The notes below the pieces were generated by a model, which was not told the origin of the DNA, did no database searches, and saw nothing but the letters and a program-made list of their open reading frames with translations. The position numbers and the translations under genes are program-made. From positions 124,083-188,082 of the forward strand of contig VXZQ01000017.1 in NCBI GenBank assembly GCA_009845425.1: a stretch of DNA of 64,000 nucleotides, written 5' to 3'. Positions 8,187 through 17,229 of the stretch are shown here, in pieces. The DNA comes from Holophagales bacterium (GTDB lineage Bacteria > Acidobacteriota > Thermoanaerobaculia > Multivoradales > Multivoraceae). Position 1 is the first letter of the stretch; each line of letters opens with the position of its first letter.

Positions 8187-9617
8187 ATGTCCGAAGCTAG
8201 GGAGGCGCCGCAGAATCCGCTCCATGAGCGCTACGCGAGCGCGGAGATGGCGCGGCTGTTTACGGCCCGGCACCGGTTCCGAAGCTGGCGGCGGCTCTGG
8301 ATCTGTCTGGCCGAGAACCAGTCGGCCCTGGGGCTGCCGATCAGCGACCAGCAGCTCGACGCGTTGCGCGAGCATGCGGACGATCTCGACCTGGAGCGGG
8401 TAGCGGCGCTGGAACGCGAAACCCGCCACGACGTGGTGGCCCACCTGCGGCACTTCGCCGAAGTCAGCGGCGACGCGGGCAGCATTCTGCACCTCGGCGC
8501 CACGTCGGCGTTCATCACGGACAACACCGACGCTCTGATCGTTCGGGAAGCCCTCGACCTCGTCGCGGGAAGACTGGCGGCCACGGTCGCCGCGCTGGCT
8601 GACTTCGCCCGCAGGGAGCGCGCTACGACCGCGCTCGCCTACACCCACTTCCAGTCGGCCCAGTTGACCACGCTGGGCAAGCGCGCCTGCCTCTGGCTCC
8701 AGGACTTCCTGACCGACCTCGAGGAAGTGGCCGACCGTCGCGACCGGCTCCGCTGCCGGGGCGCCAAGGGCACCACGGGCACCCAGGCCTCGTTCCTGAC
8801 CCTGTTCGGCGGCGACCACGGCAAGGTCCGTGAACTCGACGCCCGGGTCGCCTCGGCTCTCGGCTTCGAGGCGAGCTGGCGGATCACGGGCCAGACCTAC
8901 CCGCGCAAGCAGGACAGCCAGGTCCTGCACACCCTGTCCGGAACCGCGGAGAGCTGCCACAAGTTCGGCAGCGATCTGCGGCTGCTGCAGGGCGTGGGAG
9001 AACTCTCCGAGCCCTTCGACGAAAACCAGGTCGGTTCTTCGGCGATGGCTTACAAACGCAACCCGGTACGGGCCGAGCGCATGTGCTCCCTGTCGCGGCG
9101 GGTCATGAGCGACTCGCTGCACGGAGCGCTGAACGCCGGCACGCAGTGGCTCGAGCGCAGTCTCGACGACTCCGCCAACCGGCGACTGGTGCTGACCGAC
9201 TGCTTCCTGACCGTCGATGCCGTGTTGCTCCTGGCCGCGAACATCGCCCAGGGACTGCAGGTCAATGAAGCGGCCACGGCGGCCCGGGTGAAGCAGGAAC
9301 TTCCCTTCATGGCCACCGAGACTTTCCTGATGGAGGCGTCGCTGCGCGGCGGCGACCGGCAGGAACTGCACGAGCGCATCCGGCGACACAGTCTCGAGGC
9401 GTACGCGCGGGTCTCCGCGGGCGAGCCGAACCCGTTGATCGACCTGATCGCCGGCGACCCGGCGTTCGGCCTCGGAAGCGACGAACTCGAGTCCCTGGTC
9501 GACGCGGACTCCTTTACCGGCCGTTCCGCCCAGCAGGTCGACGAGTTCCTGGCCGAAGCCGTCGAACCGGCGCTGGCACGGCACCGGGCCGCGGCGGTCG
9601 AGGCGCCGAGGGTGTAG
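8187..9617 (+). CDS. purB: Adenylosuccinate lyase
   Basis: A 476-residue fumarase/aspartase-superfamily lyase. It splits adenylosuccinate and SAICAR in purine synthesis. The length and the signature SSAMAYKRNPVRAERM (about residues 287-302) match the longer, eukaryote-like ADSL subgroup better than the compact Bacillus type. HLGATSAFITDN and AYTHFQSAQ carry the catalytic histidine regions. The ATG at 8187 has only a weak upstream Shine-Dalgarno, and the 63-bp gap from argF shows no convincing promoter. Confidence 0.95.
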   Translation: MSEAREAPQNPLHERYASAEMARLFTARHRFRSWRRLWICLAENQSALGLPISDQQLDALREHADDLDLERVAALERETRHDVVAHLRHFAEVSGDAGSILHLGATSAFITDNTDALIVREALDLVAGRLAATVAALADFARRERATTALAYTHFQSAQLTTLGKRACLWLQDFLTDLEEVADRRDRLRCRGAKGTTGTQASFLTLFGGDHGKVRELDARVASALGFEASWRITGQTYPRKQDSQVLHTLSGTAESCHKFGSDLRLLQGVGELSEPFDENQVGSSAMAYKRNPVRAERMCSLSRRVMSDSLHGALNAGTQWLERSLDDSANRRLVLTDCFLTVDAVLLLAANIAQGLQVNEAATAARVKQELPFMATETFLMEASLRGGDRQELHERIRRHSLEAYARVSAGEPNPLIDLIAGDPAFGLGSDELESLVDADSFTGRSAQQVDEFLAEAVEPALARHRAAAVEAPRV

Positions 9618-9624
9618 CCACCCG

Positions 9625-10338
9625 ATGCGCCAGCCGAGATCCCGTCCCGACCGCACCCGCAGTCCGCTCACAGCCTCGCTCGCCACTGTTCTCGCCACCG
9701 GCCTGCTGGCCGGCTGCGTCTCGACCAGGGGCCTCGAGTCGCCGAACCGCGGAACCACCCAGAGGGGGCTGGCATCGTGGTACGGCGCCAAGTTCCACGG
9801 CCGGCCGACGGCCAGCGGCGAGATCTACGACATGAACCGCATCTCGGCCGCTCACAAGCAGTTGCCGCTGGGAACGGTCGTGCTGGTCAAGAACCGGGAC
9901 AACGGCAAGAAGCTCAGGGTCCCGATCAACGACCGCGGTCCCTTCATCAAGGGCCGGATCATCGACCTCTCAGTCGGCGCCGCCAGACAGCTCGAGATGT
10001 TCGGCCAGGGTCTCGCGAACGTACGCATCAAGGTCGTGCGGCTGCCCCCGAAGAAACGGCAACTGCCGATCTCCTACCCGGCTCGCGGCTGGCGCGACAG
10101 CAAGCCGAACCGCGACCGCGGGAGCGGATTCACCATCCAGGCCGGCGCCTTCCGCAAACGCAGCAGCGCCGTCGCGCTGGCCCGCCGCCTACGTCGCGAA
10201 CTCCACCTCGACAACGTGAAGGTCACCAGAGGACGAGGAGTGCATCGCGTCCAGATCGAACGCCGGCGGAAGCAAGCAGCCGACGATGTGCTGCAACGCC
10301 TGAAAGACGCCGGCATCGCCGCGTTTCTCGTGGGCTGA
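9625..10338 (+). CDS. rlpA: RlpA-like septal lipoprotein with DPBB and SPOR domains
   Basis: A 237-residue lipoprotein. It has an N-terminal signal ending in the lipobox LLAGC (Cys near residue 31). The double-psi beta-barrel (about 47-135) carries GLASWYG, TASGE and PINDRGPF; the catalytic Asp of lytic RlpA is in DRGPF. The C-terminal SPOR domain (about 165-236), beginning FTIQAGAFRKRSSA, binds denuded septal peptidoglycan. RlpA cleaves glycan strands without stem peptides during septation and sits in the outer membrane. It follows purB after 7 bases. Confidence 0.94.
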   Translation: MRQPRSRPDRTRSPLTASLATVLATGLLAGCVSTRGLESPNRGTTQRGLASWYGAKFHGRPTASGEIYDMNRISAAHKQLPLGTVVLVKNRDNGKKLRVPINDRGPFIKGRIIDLSVGAARQLEMFGQGLANVRIKVVRLPPKKRQLPISYPARGWRDSKPNRDRGSGFTIQAGAFRKRSSAVALARRLRRELHLDNVKVTRGRGVHRVQIERRRKQAADDVLQRLKDAGIAAFLVG

Positions 10339-10358
10339 AGAGGGCCGGGCCGACCTCG

Positions 10359-11966
10359 TCAGGAGAGGTCGAACAGGTCGACCGAGATCGAGTCCTCCAA
10401 AGCCAGGAGCGCTGCCAGGCACTCCTCGTCAGGCGGCTGATCGAGGCGCAGCACGGCTAGGGCGTGCCCCCCGGGCTCGCGGGCCAGGTGGATGTCGGCG
10501 ATGTTGATGCCGCCGTTCCCAAGCAACGTGCCGAGGCGACCGACGAATCCGGGCACGTCCAGGTTGCGGACGACGAGCAGCAGACCTTGCGGCTTGAACT
10601 CCATCCGGAACCCGCCGAAGGACACGACCCGCAGATCGCCGTGGATCTCGCCGTGGCGGAAGGTCGTGCCCGCGACCTCGGCCACGCCGTCGGCTGTCCA
10701 CGCTCCGGCGGCCGGCTCGGCGCCGACCGCCCGCACGCGCACCAGGTGGGCGTACGCGGCCCGGTCGCTGTGCGTGGCCTGCACGAGCTCGACCCGGCGG
10801 TCGGCGGCCATCCGCTCGGCGTTGACGTAGTTCACTCCCTCGCCGCAGGACGGGACCAGGGCGCCCTTGAGCGCCGCCACCGCGACCGACTTCCGCAGTT
10901 CGCTGTCGATGCCCCAGAGATCGACCTGGACCCTCCGCAGACTGCCGCCGAGAGCGACCGCGGCCAGCCGGCCGAGCTGCTCGCCCAGGCGCAGGAAGGG
11001 TTCTCCGCGAGAACCCGAGGAACGGAAAGGCAGATTCACCGCCGACACCGCGAGCGAGCCGCCGAGCGCGGCAAGCACCATGCGAGCGGTCTCGGTGGCG
11101 ATTCGCTCCTGCGCCTCCGAGGTCTGGGCCCCGATGTGGGGCGTCGCCACCACGCGAGGGTGAGCGGCCAGCCGGTAGTCCGTCGGCGGCTCCTCCGGGA
11201 ACACGTCGAGGCCGGCGCCCGCCAGCTTTCCCGAGTCGAGCGCTTCGAGCAGCGCCTCCGCGTCGACGACGCCGCCCCGGCCGACGTTGATGACCGCCGC
11301 GCCGTCCTTCATCGACGCGATGCTCCGCCGGTTCAGCATGTTCCGCGTCTGATCGGTGAGCGGCGTGTGGAAGGTGATGAAGTCCGAGGCCGCCAGAAGG
11401 CCGTCGAGCGACATCGGCTCGACATCCAGGCGCTTGGCGACTTCGGCCTGCAGATAGGGATCGTAGGCCAGCACCTCCATCTCGAACGCGCGTGCCCGCC
11501 GGGCGACCCGCCGGCCGATCTGTCCGAACCCGATGATCCCCAGGGTCTTTCCGTGGAGCTCGCTGCCGACATGACTCTTGCGTTCCCACCGCTCCGCCTT
11601 GAGCGACGCGTCGGCGGACGGGATCCGCCGCGCCAGCGCCAGCAGCAAGGCGAAGGTGTGCTCGGTGGCCGAGAGCGAGTTCGCCGTCGGCGCGTTGATC
11701 ACCAGCACGCCGCGCTGCGTCGCGGCGGCGATGTCGATGTTGTCGACGCCGACCCCGGCGCGGCCCACAACCTTGAGGCGATCACCGCCTTCCAGCACTT
11801 CGCGGGTGATCTGCGTCCCGCTGCGCACGATGACGGCGTCGTAGTCCGCGATCAACTCGGCCAGGCGCGACCGGTCGGCGTCCCGCAGCTCACCGACCTC
11901 GGCGCCCTGCCGCAAGACCTCGACGCCGGCCGGCGCCAGCGAATCGGCAATCAGAACCCGCAGCAT
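10359..11966 (-). CDS. serA: D-3-phosphoglycerate dehydrogenase (long, ACT-containing form)
   Basis: A 535-residue SerA, the first enzyme of serine synthesis. The Rossmann motif is GIIGFGQIGRR, catalytic parts are NVGRGGVVDAEALLEAL and ATPHIGAQTSEAQ, and the intervening ASB domain (about 330-450) and terminal ACT domain (about 460-535, with GTLLGNGGINIADIHL) match the long bacterial form inhibited by serine. The ATG at 11966 starts directly at MLRVLIADS; an upstream in-frame start would overlap namZ. It converges on rlpA with a 20-bp gap. Confidence 0.96.
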   Translation of the reverse strand: MLRVLIADSLAPAGVEVLRQGAEVGELRDADRSRLAELIADYDAVIVRSGTQITREVLEGGDRLKVVGRAGVGVDNIDIAAATQRGVLVINAPTANSLSATEHTFALLLALARRIPSADASLKAERWERKSHVGSELHGKTLGIIGFGQIGRRVARRARAFEMEVLAYDPYLQAEVAKRLDVEPMSLDGLLAASDFITFHTPLTDQTRNMLNRRSIASMKDGAAVINVGRGGVVDAEALLEALDSGKLAGAGLDVFPEEPPTDYRLAAHPRVVATPHIGAQTSEAQERIATETARMVLAALGGSLAVSAVNLPFRSSGSRGEPFLRLGEQLGRLAAVALGGSLRRVQVDLWGIDSELRKSVAVAALKGALVPSCGEGVNYVNAERMAADRRVELVQATHSDRAAYAHLVRVRAVGAEPAAGAWTADGVAEVAGTTFRHGEIHGDLRVVSFGGFRMEFKPQGLLLVVRNLDVPGFVGRLGTLLGNGGINIADIHLAREPGGHALAVLRLDQPPDEECLAALLALEDSISVDLFDLS

Positions 11967-11989
11967 CTGAGGCGGATTGTTGCAGCGCT

Positions 11990-13174
11990 TCAGGAGTACA
12001 GCAAGACCGGATCGCACTCGGCCCGGAACTCCCGCTGATCGTCGTCCCAGGTGGCGTACCAGCGTTCCACCGCGTCCCCGGCGTCGAGAGCGGTCCGGAA
12101 GCGATCCGTGCCCGCAAGGAGGTCGATCGCCGGCGTGTCGGCGACGAACTCGTACGGCTCGCTCCGCCAGTCGAAGTCCGCGCCGAGAAGGTCACGAAAG
12201 GCCAACAGCAGCTCGAAGCCCAGACGCACCGGTCGCAGCCGGCTTGCGTCCTCGAGCCGCAGCTCGACGCCGGCGCAAACGGCGCCGGCGTGCTTCTGGA
12301 ACTGCGGCCTGAACATCGCAGGCACGACGGAGACGCCGGTGACTCCGGCTGCCGCCAGCCGTTCCCCGCAACGGCCGGCGAGCGCGGGCGCGTCGGCGCC
12401 GGGTACGCCGAGGAGTTGAAACGGCCTCGTAGTGCCCCGCCCCTCCGAGACTGTGGTCGCCTCGAACAGGCACAAGCCCGGGTAGAGATGCGCCGTCTCT
12501 GGCGCCGGCATGTTGGGCGACGGCGCCATCCACGGCCACCCGAGCTCCCGCCACGCGTGCCGCCGGCGCCAGCCCTCGACTTCAAACACTGTCAGCGCAT
12601 CGCTGTCCCAGCCGCGCCGACGCCCCTCCAGCAGGAGGATCTCCGCCATCGTCAGACCGTGCCGTTGCGGCATCCGGAACGCGCCGACGAAGGACGCGAA
12701 GTCGAGATCCAGGAGGTTGCCCTCCACCTCGAGGCCACCCAGCGGATTGGGCCGATCGAGCACCCAGACCTCGCAGCCGGCCCGGAGCGCGGCCTCGGCT
12801 GTCCACACGGCGGTGGCTGCGAACGTGTAGTAACGCGCGCCGACGTCCTGGAGGTCGATCACCACGAGGTCGCAGTCGTCGAAGACGCCCGGCCGCGGCT
12901 GGAGACTGCCGGCGTCGCCGCCGTACAGCGAGACGACCGGACGGCCGGTCCACGGATCACGTTCGTCGGCAGACGCCACCATGTCCTGTTCGACACCGTA
13001 GAAGCCATGCTCAGGTCCCAGCAGCGTGACTGCCGGCTGCACCGCGTCCAGCGCCACGTGGGCGTGGACACCGCTTTGGCTGAGCGACGCCTGGTGGCAG
13101 AGCAGCGCGTAGCGACGACCCCTGATGCGGCCGGCGTCGCCGAGCAGGCGGTCGAGGCCGGACCGGATCGGCAT
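11990..13174 (-). CDS. namZ: Exo-beta-N-acetylmuramidase NamZ family (DUF1343)
   Basis: A 394-residue DUF1343 protein. The family founder removes terminal MurNAc from peptidoglycan fragments in cell-wall recycling. Family landmarks are GPEHGFYG, DLVVIDLQDVGARYYT and LDRPNPLGG, and the C-terminal half carries FEATTVSEGRGTTRPF. I see no clear signal peptide, so the enzyme is predicted to be cytoplasmic, although many relatives are secreted. The ATG at 13174 follows moaC by 12 bases, and serA follows by 23, so the three genes may form one transcript. Confidence 0.88.
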   Translation of the reverse strand: MPIRSGLDRLLGDAGRIRGRRYALLCHQASLSQSGVHAHVALDAVQPAVTLLGPEHGFYGVEQDMVASADERDPWTGRPVVSLYGGDAGSLQPRPGVFDDCDLVVIDLQDVGARYYTFAATAVWTAEAALRAGCEVWVLDRPNPLGGLEVEGNLLDLDFASFVGAFRMPQRHGLTMAEILLLEGRRRGWDSDALTVFEVEGWRRRHAWRELGWPWMAPSPNMPAPETAHLYPGLCLFEATTVSEGRGTTRPFQLLGVPGADAPALAGRCGERLAAAGVTGVSVVPAMFRPQFQKHAGAVCAGVELRLEDASRLRPVRLGFELLLAFRDLLGADFDWRSEPYEFVADTPAIDLLAGTDRFRTALDAGDAVERWYATWDDDQREFRAECDPVLLYS

Positions 13175-13186
13175 GATCGGCAGGGA

Positions 13187-13666
13187 CTAGGAGCCTGCGC
13201 CGCGGCGGTAGTCGCCGCTTCGACCGCCGCTTTTCGCTTCGAGCAGCAGGTCCGTGATGACCGCGCCGCGCTCTACCGACTTGACCATGTCGTAGAGGGC
13301 GAGAGCCGCCGCGGCGCACGCCGTCAGCGCTTCCATCTCGGCGCCCGTGCGAGCCGTGGCCACGACGCGGCTACGGATCCTGACGCCGCCCTCCACCGGT
13401 TCGACCTCCACCTCGACCTGGTCGAGCGGCAGCGGATGGGCCAGGGGAACCCAGGTCGCCGTGCTCTTCGCGGCCTGAACGCCGGCGATCCTAGCCACGG
13501 TCACGGCGTCACCCTTGGGCAGGCTCTCCAGCCGCTCGACCGTCTGCCCCGAAAGCAGAACGCGGCAGGACGCCTCGGCCACCCGTCGCGTCACTTCCTT
13601 GGCGGAGACGTCGACCATGGCAGCCCGCCCGCGGCGATCGAGATGACTGAAGGTCTCGGAGCCCAT
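13187..13666 (-). CDS. moaC: Cyclic pyranopterin monophosphate synthase
   Basis: A 159-residue MoaC. It converts 3',8-cyclo-GTP to cPMP in molybdenum cofactor synthesis. MVDVSAKEVTRRVAEA near residue 17, GVQAAKSTATWVPLAHPLPL (the K and H region) and TGAEMEALTACAAAALALYD are diagnostic. No other moa genes are adjacent. The molybdopterin oxidoreductase at 20.6 kb shows that the cofactor is used in this genome. Confidence 0.97.
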   Translation of the reverse strand: MGSETFSHLDRRGRAAMVDVSAKEVTRRVAEASCRVLLSGQTVERLESLPKGDAVTVARIAGVQAAKSTATWVPLAHPLPLDQVEVEVEPVEGGVRIRSRVVATARTGAEMEALTACAAAALALYDMVKSVERGAVITDLLLEAKSGGRSGDYRRGAGS

Positions 13667-13692
13667 CCCCGCTCGCTAACCTAGCAGCCCGA

Positions 13693-14376
13693 ATGCGCCT
13701 CGCCATCGTCATGCCGGTGCTCGAGGAGGCGGAACGGGTGCAGACCGCCATCGCCGCGGCGCAAGCCCACTGCGACGAGCTCATCGTCGTCGACGGCGGC
13801 AGCAGGGACCGCACCGCCGAGCTGGCCTCCGGCGCGGGCGCCCGCGTCGAAACCGTGCCGCGGGCGGGCCGGGGACTCCAACTGCGAACGGGCGCCAGCC
13901 TGGCAATCCAGGCCGGGGCCGACGTATTACTCTTCCTCCACGCCGACACGCGGCTGCCGCCAGCAGCGCGGCCCGGGATAGAACGCGCCGTGAACTCCGG
14001 CGCGGCAGGCGGGGGCTTCCTGATCGACTTCGCGGCGGCGCCGCCGCTGCTGCGGCTGGGCCGGGTTCTGGTCGACATCCGGACCCGTTGGCTGCACGGC
14101 CCGCTCGGCGACCAGGCCCAGTTCGCTACGGCAGCCGCCTACGCCGCCTGCGGCGGGTTCTCCGACCTGCCGATCCTCGAGGATCTCGACTTCATCGGTC
14201 GGCTCCGCCGCCAGGGACCGATCTCGGTCGTGGAGCAGCGTGCGACCACTTCATCCCGACGCTTCGCCGAGCGAGGCGTCGTCCGTACCGTAGCGACGAA
14301 CTGGTTGATCTGGTCGCTGTTCGCCGCCGGCGTCAAACCGGCAAGGCTGGCAGGCCTCTACCCCCTGGTGCGCTAG
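13693..14376 (+). CDS. Family 2 glycosyltransferase of the rSAM/selenodomain-associated type
   Basis: A 227-residue GT-A glycosyltransferase with no membrane anchor. It shows AIVMPVLEEAERV, VVDGGSRDRTAELA, LFLHADTRLP (the DxD-like metal site) and a C-terminal YPLVR, all matching the small-GT family often annotated TIGR04283. The donor and acceptor are unknown. The nearby genes give no pathway. It is divergent from moaC (26 bp apart) and converges on the HU gene. Confidence 0.85.
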   Translation: MRLAIVMPVLEEAERVQTAIAAAQAHCDELIVVDGGSRDRTAELASGAGARVETVPRAGRGLQLRTGASLAIQAGADVLLFLHADTRLPPAARPGIERAVNSGAAGGGFLIDFAAAPPLLRLGRVLVDIRTRWLHGPLGDQAQFATAAAYAACGGFSDLPILEDLDFIGRLRRQGPISVVEQRATTSSRRFAERGVVRTVATNWLIWSLFAAGVKPARLAGLYPLVR

Positions 14377-14406
14377 AGCAGCCGGGAGGTAGAGGCTGGA
14401 CGGTCG

Positions 14407-14682
14407 CTAGTTAAGCGCGTCCTTCAGCGGACGGCTGACCTTGAACCGAACGCCGTTGCTGGCCGCGATCATGAGCGCCTCGCCGGTCTTCGGGTTCCGG
14501 CCGGCCCGGGCGCCGCGGTGCGACACGGAGAAACTTCCGAGGCCCGGAAGCTGCACGCGGTCGCCGTTCTGCAGGTGGCTCGAGATGCTGTCAATCAGGG
14601 ACTGGACGGCATCCGCCGCCTGCTTCTTGCTGAGACCCGCGCCCTCGGCAACGGCGTCTACGATGTCTGCCTTTCCGGCCAT
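14407..14682 (-). CDS. hup: HU-family DNA-binding protein
   Basis: A 91-residue histone-like protein. MAGKADIVDAVAE, the GLGSFSVSHRGARAGRNPKTGE arm region (shown in parts: GLGSFSV, GRNPKTGE) and the C-terminal VSRPLKDALN are standard HU features. It bends and compacts DNA and would also support looping at sigma-54 promoters, where IHF or HU is needed. The ATG at 14682 has GAAGGAG nine bases upstream and its own promoter. Confidence 0.97.
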   Translation of the reverse strand: MAGKADIVDAVAEGAGLSKKQAADAVQSLIDSISSHLQNGDRVQLPGLGSFSVSHRGARAGRNPKTGEALMIAASNGVRFKVSRPLKDALN

Positions 14683-14748
14683 CGAACGTACTCCTTCAAA
14701 GTCAGTTATACTTCTCGGTTTTCCTCATGAACCCCAGGAAGTCCCGGA

Positions 14749-14778
14749 AATCTATGCCAGAAGAACCCGTATTGTCAA
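14749..14778 (-). promoter_or_regulatory. Promoter upstream of the HU gene
   Basis: On the minus strand a perfect TTGACA (14778-14773) is followed, after 18 bases, by TAGATT (14754-14749). A second possible -10, TATAAC, lies nearer the gene at about 14704-14709. The region is more AT-rich than its surroundings, as expected for a promoter in this GC-rich genome. The remaining gap to the rsmB stop at 14816 holds nothing else I recognise. Confidence 0.6.
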
Positions 14779-14815
14779 TGTTCGCCTACACTTCCGGCGG
14801 GGTGCGCGGGGGGCT

Positions 14816-16222
14816 TCAGCCGGCCGCGCGCTGAAGCGTCTGGACCGTGAAGCCGTCGTGACCTTCGGCCGGAAGCAGTCGCCACAGGCCCGACGCCTCG
14901 ACGTGGTCGGCCGCGGGCCGGCGTAGATCGGCGCTCAGGTCCCGGAGGTCGAAGTCGGACCGCGATTCCAGGAAAGCCGAGACAACGTCCTCGTTCTCTT
15001 CCGGCTCGATGGAGCACGTGACGACGACAAGCAAACCGCCCGGCCGTACGCAGTCAGCCGCTCCACGGACCAGCGAACCGGCCTGCTCCGCCAGTCGCTC
15101 GATTTCCGCTGCGCTGATGCGCCACTTGAGTTCAGGGTGCTTGCGCAGGGTACCCGTGCCACTGCAGGGCAGGTCAACCACGACCCGGTCGAAACCGTCG
15201 CGAAAGGGGAGAGCGGCGCCGTCCGCGGCGCAGAGCAACGGCGCCAGGGCCAAGCGAGCGGAATTGCGGCGCATCGTCTGCAGGCGCTCGAGCGACAGGT
15301 CGGTGGCCACGCAGTGAGCATCCGGCTGGTCCGCGAGCAACGCGAACGTCTTGCCGCCTGGGGCCGCCGCGACGTCGAGCACACGCTCCCGGGGCGCGGG
15401 TGGGGGCACGATAGCCGCCAACTGACTCGCCTCGTCCTGAACGTAGAAGGCGCCGCGCCGATAGGCCTCCGAGAACAGCGGGTTGCCCCACCGGACCGTC
15501 AGGCAGTGCGGCGCCAGCACCGAGGGCTCGACGCCCACGTCATCGTCGATCAACTGCTCGGCCAACGGGGCGCGGCCTCCCCGCTCGCGGAAGGCGAGCA
15601 GATGGAGCGGCTTCGGACGGTTGTTCGCGGTCAGGATGGCGATGGTCCGCTTCTCGCCATACGTACGAAGCCAGCGCTCGACCAGCAGGTCCGGGTGCGA
15701 ATGCAGGATGCCGAGCCGGACAGCCGGATCGCCCTCTTCGACCGGCCAGGCGTCACGGCGCGGCGAACGGGCAATCCGTCGCAGTACGCCGTTGACGAAG
15801 CTGGCGCCGCCGGCATGTGTGCGGCCCGCCGCCTGCTCCACCGCCTCGTTGACCGCCGCGTGAGCGGGTACGCGGTCCAGGAAGAAGAGCTGGTACACGG
15901 CGATCCTCAGCGGCGCGAGCAGGGCACGCTGGATCCGGGAAAGCGGCCGTCCGGACGCGGACACCAGCACGTGATCGATGAAGCGCAACCAGCGCAGCGT
16001 GCCCAAAACGAGTTCCCGCAACAACCCGTGGTCCCTCGGATCGCAACGCTCGAGCGCGCCGTCGAGGAAGGTTGAAGCCGGCGCCCTGGAATCGAGCGTC
16101 CGCTCGAGAACGAAGGCGGCCGACTCCCTGACCTTGGCGTGGGCAGTGATCGGCGCCTCGGCCCGGCGGCGACGCCAACTCGGACCGGAACCCAGGTTTC
16201 GAATCGGCCGTCGACGGGTCAT
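14816..16222 (-). CDS. rsmB: 16S rRNA m5C967 methyltransferase
   Basis: A 468-residue RsmB. The N-terminal NusB-like RNA-binding domain (about residues 25-165, with VPAHAAVNEAVE) precedes a SAM-dependent methyltransferase domain (AAAPGGKTFALLA, VDLPCSGTGTLRKHPELKW, TCSIEPEENEDVV). The two cysteines in PCSGTG and TCSIEPEEN are the expected catalytic pair. The ATG at 16222 overlaps the fmt stop as ATGA; a longer open frame upstream would lie inside fmt and is rejected. Confidence 0.96.
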   Translation of the reverse strand: MTRRRPIRNLGSGPSWRRRRAEAPITAHAKVRESAAFVLERTLDSRAPASTFLDGALERCDPRDHGLLRELVLGTLRWLRFIDHVLVSASGRPLSRIQRALLAPLRIAVYQLFFLDRVPAHAAVNEAVEQAAGRTHAGGASFVNGVLRRIARSPRRDAWPVEEGDPAVRLGILHSHPDLLVERWLRTYGEKRTIAILTANNRPKPLHLLAFRERGGRAPLAEQLIDDDVGVEPSVLAPHCLTVRWGNPLFSEAYRRGAFYVQDEASQLAAIVPPPAPRERVLDVAAAPGGKTFALLADQPDAHCVATDLSLERLQTMRRNSARLALAPLLCAADGAALPFRDGFDRVVVDLPCSGTGTLRKHPELKWRISAAEIERLAEQAGSLVRGAADCVRPGGLLVVVTCSIEPEENEDVVSAFLESRSDFDLRDLSADLRRPAADHVEASGLWRLLPAEGHDGFTVQTLQRAAG

Positions 16223-17217
16223 GCCTGCACCCCGAAGCGGTCGCCAACCGCCAGGCGCAGGCCGTTCGCCAGGTCGATGCCACTGACCGGGCGACGACCC
16301 GGGCGCTGTACTCGATCGAGCGCCAGGGCCGACGAACCGCCGCAGCGGACCACCGCCGCCCGGCCGATGCCTTCTACTTCTCGACAGCCCAGGAACGCAC
16401 CCGGCCGATCCCGACCGTCGCCCCGGTCCGGCCCCGCAAACGAGGTCAGGGGCCGCGCCGCGACGATCCGTATCGCCTCGCCTCGCAGCCACGTCCGCGA
16501 TCCCGGCCACGGCTCATAGGCACGCACCCGGCTGGCTATCTCGCCGGCTTCCCGGTCCCAGTCCACGACGCCATCCTCCGGACGGAGCATCGGGGCATAG
16601 CTTGCCGTCGCGTCGCACTGCGGCCGGGGTTCGACATCGCCGGCCTCCAGGCCGTCCAGTGTTCGCACGAGAAGCCGGGCACCGACTTCGGCCAGGCGCG
16701 ACGCCAGCTCGCCGGCCGTCTCAAGCGGCCCGATCGCCACCTCTTCGCGCAGCAGAATCGGCCCCGTGTCAAGACCCTCCTCCATGACCATCGTGGTCAC
16801 TCCCGTCACTCTCTCGCCGTTGGCGATCGCGGCCTGAACAGGCGATGCGCCGCGCCAGGCCGGCAGCAGGGATGCGTGAACGTTCAGGCAACCCCGGGAC
16901 GGCAACTCGAGCAGGCTACGAGGGAAGATCCTGCCGTAGGCGGCGACCACCGCGAGGTCGAGCTCCATAGCGCGGAGTCGACCGAGAAACCCGTCGTCCC
17001 GCACACGCGTCGGCTGCAGCAGGTCGACGCCGTGCGCCCGCGCCCAGCGGGCCACTGGCGGTTCGACGACCCGGCCTCCCCGGCCCGCGCGCCGCGCCGG
17101 CTGGCTGACGACGACGACAGGGCGCCGGCCGGCCGCGTCCAGAGCGGCCAGCGACGGCACCGCGAACTCCGGAGTGCCGAAGAAGGCGATCCTCTCGAAT
17201 CTCGGCCGCGCGGACAT
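16219..17217 (-). CDS. fmt: Methionyl-tRNA formyltransferase
   Basis: A 332-residue enzyme that formylates initiator Met-tRNA. The formyltransferase domain has IAFFGTPEFAVPSL (10-23), CLNVHASLLPAWRGASP (catalytic N and H) and TTMVMEEGLDTGPIL (catalytic D). The C-terminal OB-like tRNA-binding domain begins near residue 210. It lies between ftsK and rsmB, with 12 bases and a 4-base overlap respectively. A def gene, which often accompanies fmt, is not seen here. Confidence 0.97.
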   Translation of the reverse strand: MSARPRFERIAFFGTPEFAVPSLAALDAAGRRPVVVVSQPARRAGRGGRVVEPPVARWARAHGVDLLQPTRVRDDGFLGRLRAMELDLAVVAAYGRIFPRSLLELPSRGCLNVHASLLPAWRGASPVQAAIANGERVTGVTTMVMEEGLDTGPILLREEVAIGPLETAGELASRLAEVGARLLVRTLDGLEAGDVEPRPQCDATASYAPMLRPEDGVVDWDREAGEIASRVRAYEPWPGSRTWLRGEAIRIVAARPLTSFAGPDRGDGRDRPGAFLGCREVEGIGRAAVVRCGGSSALALDRVQRPGRRPVSGIDLANGLRLAVGDRFGVQA

Positions 17218-17229
17218 CGTCCGCCGAAA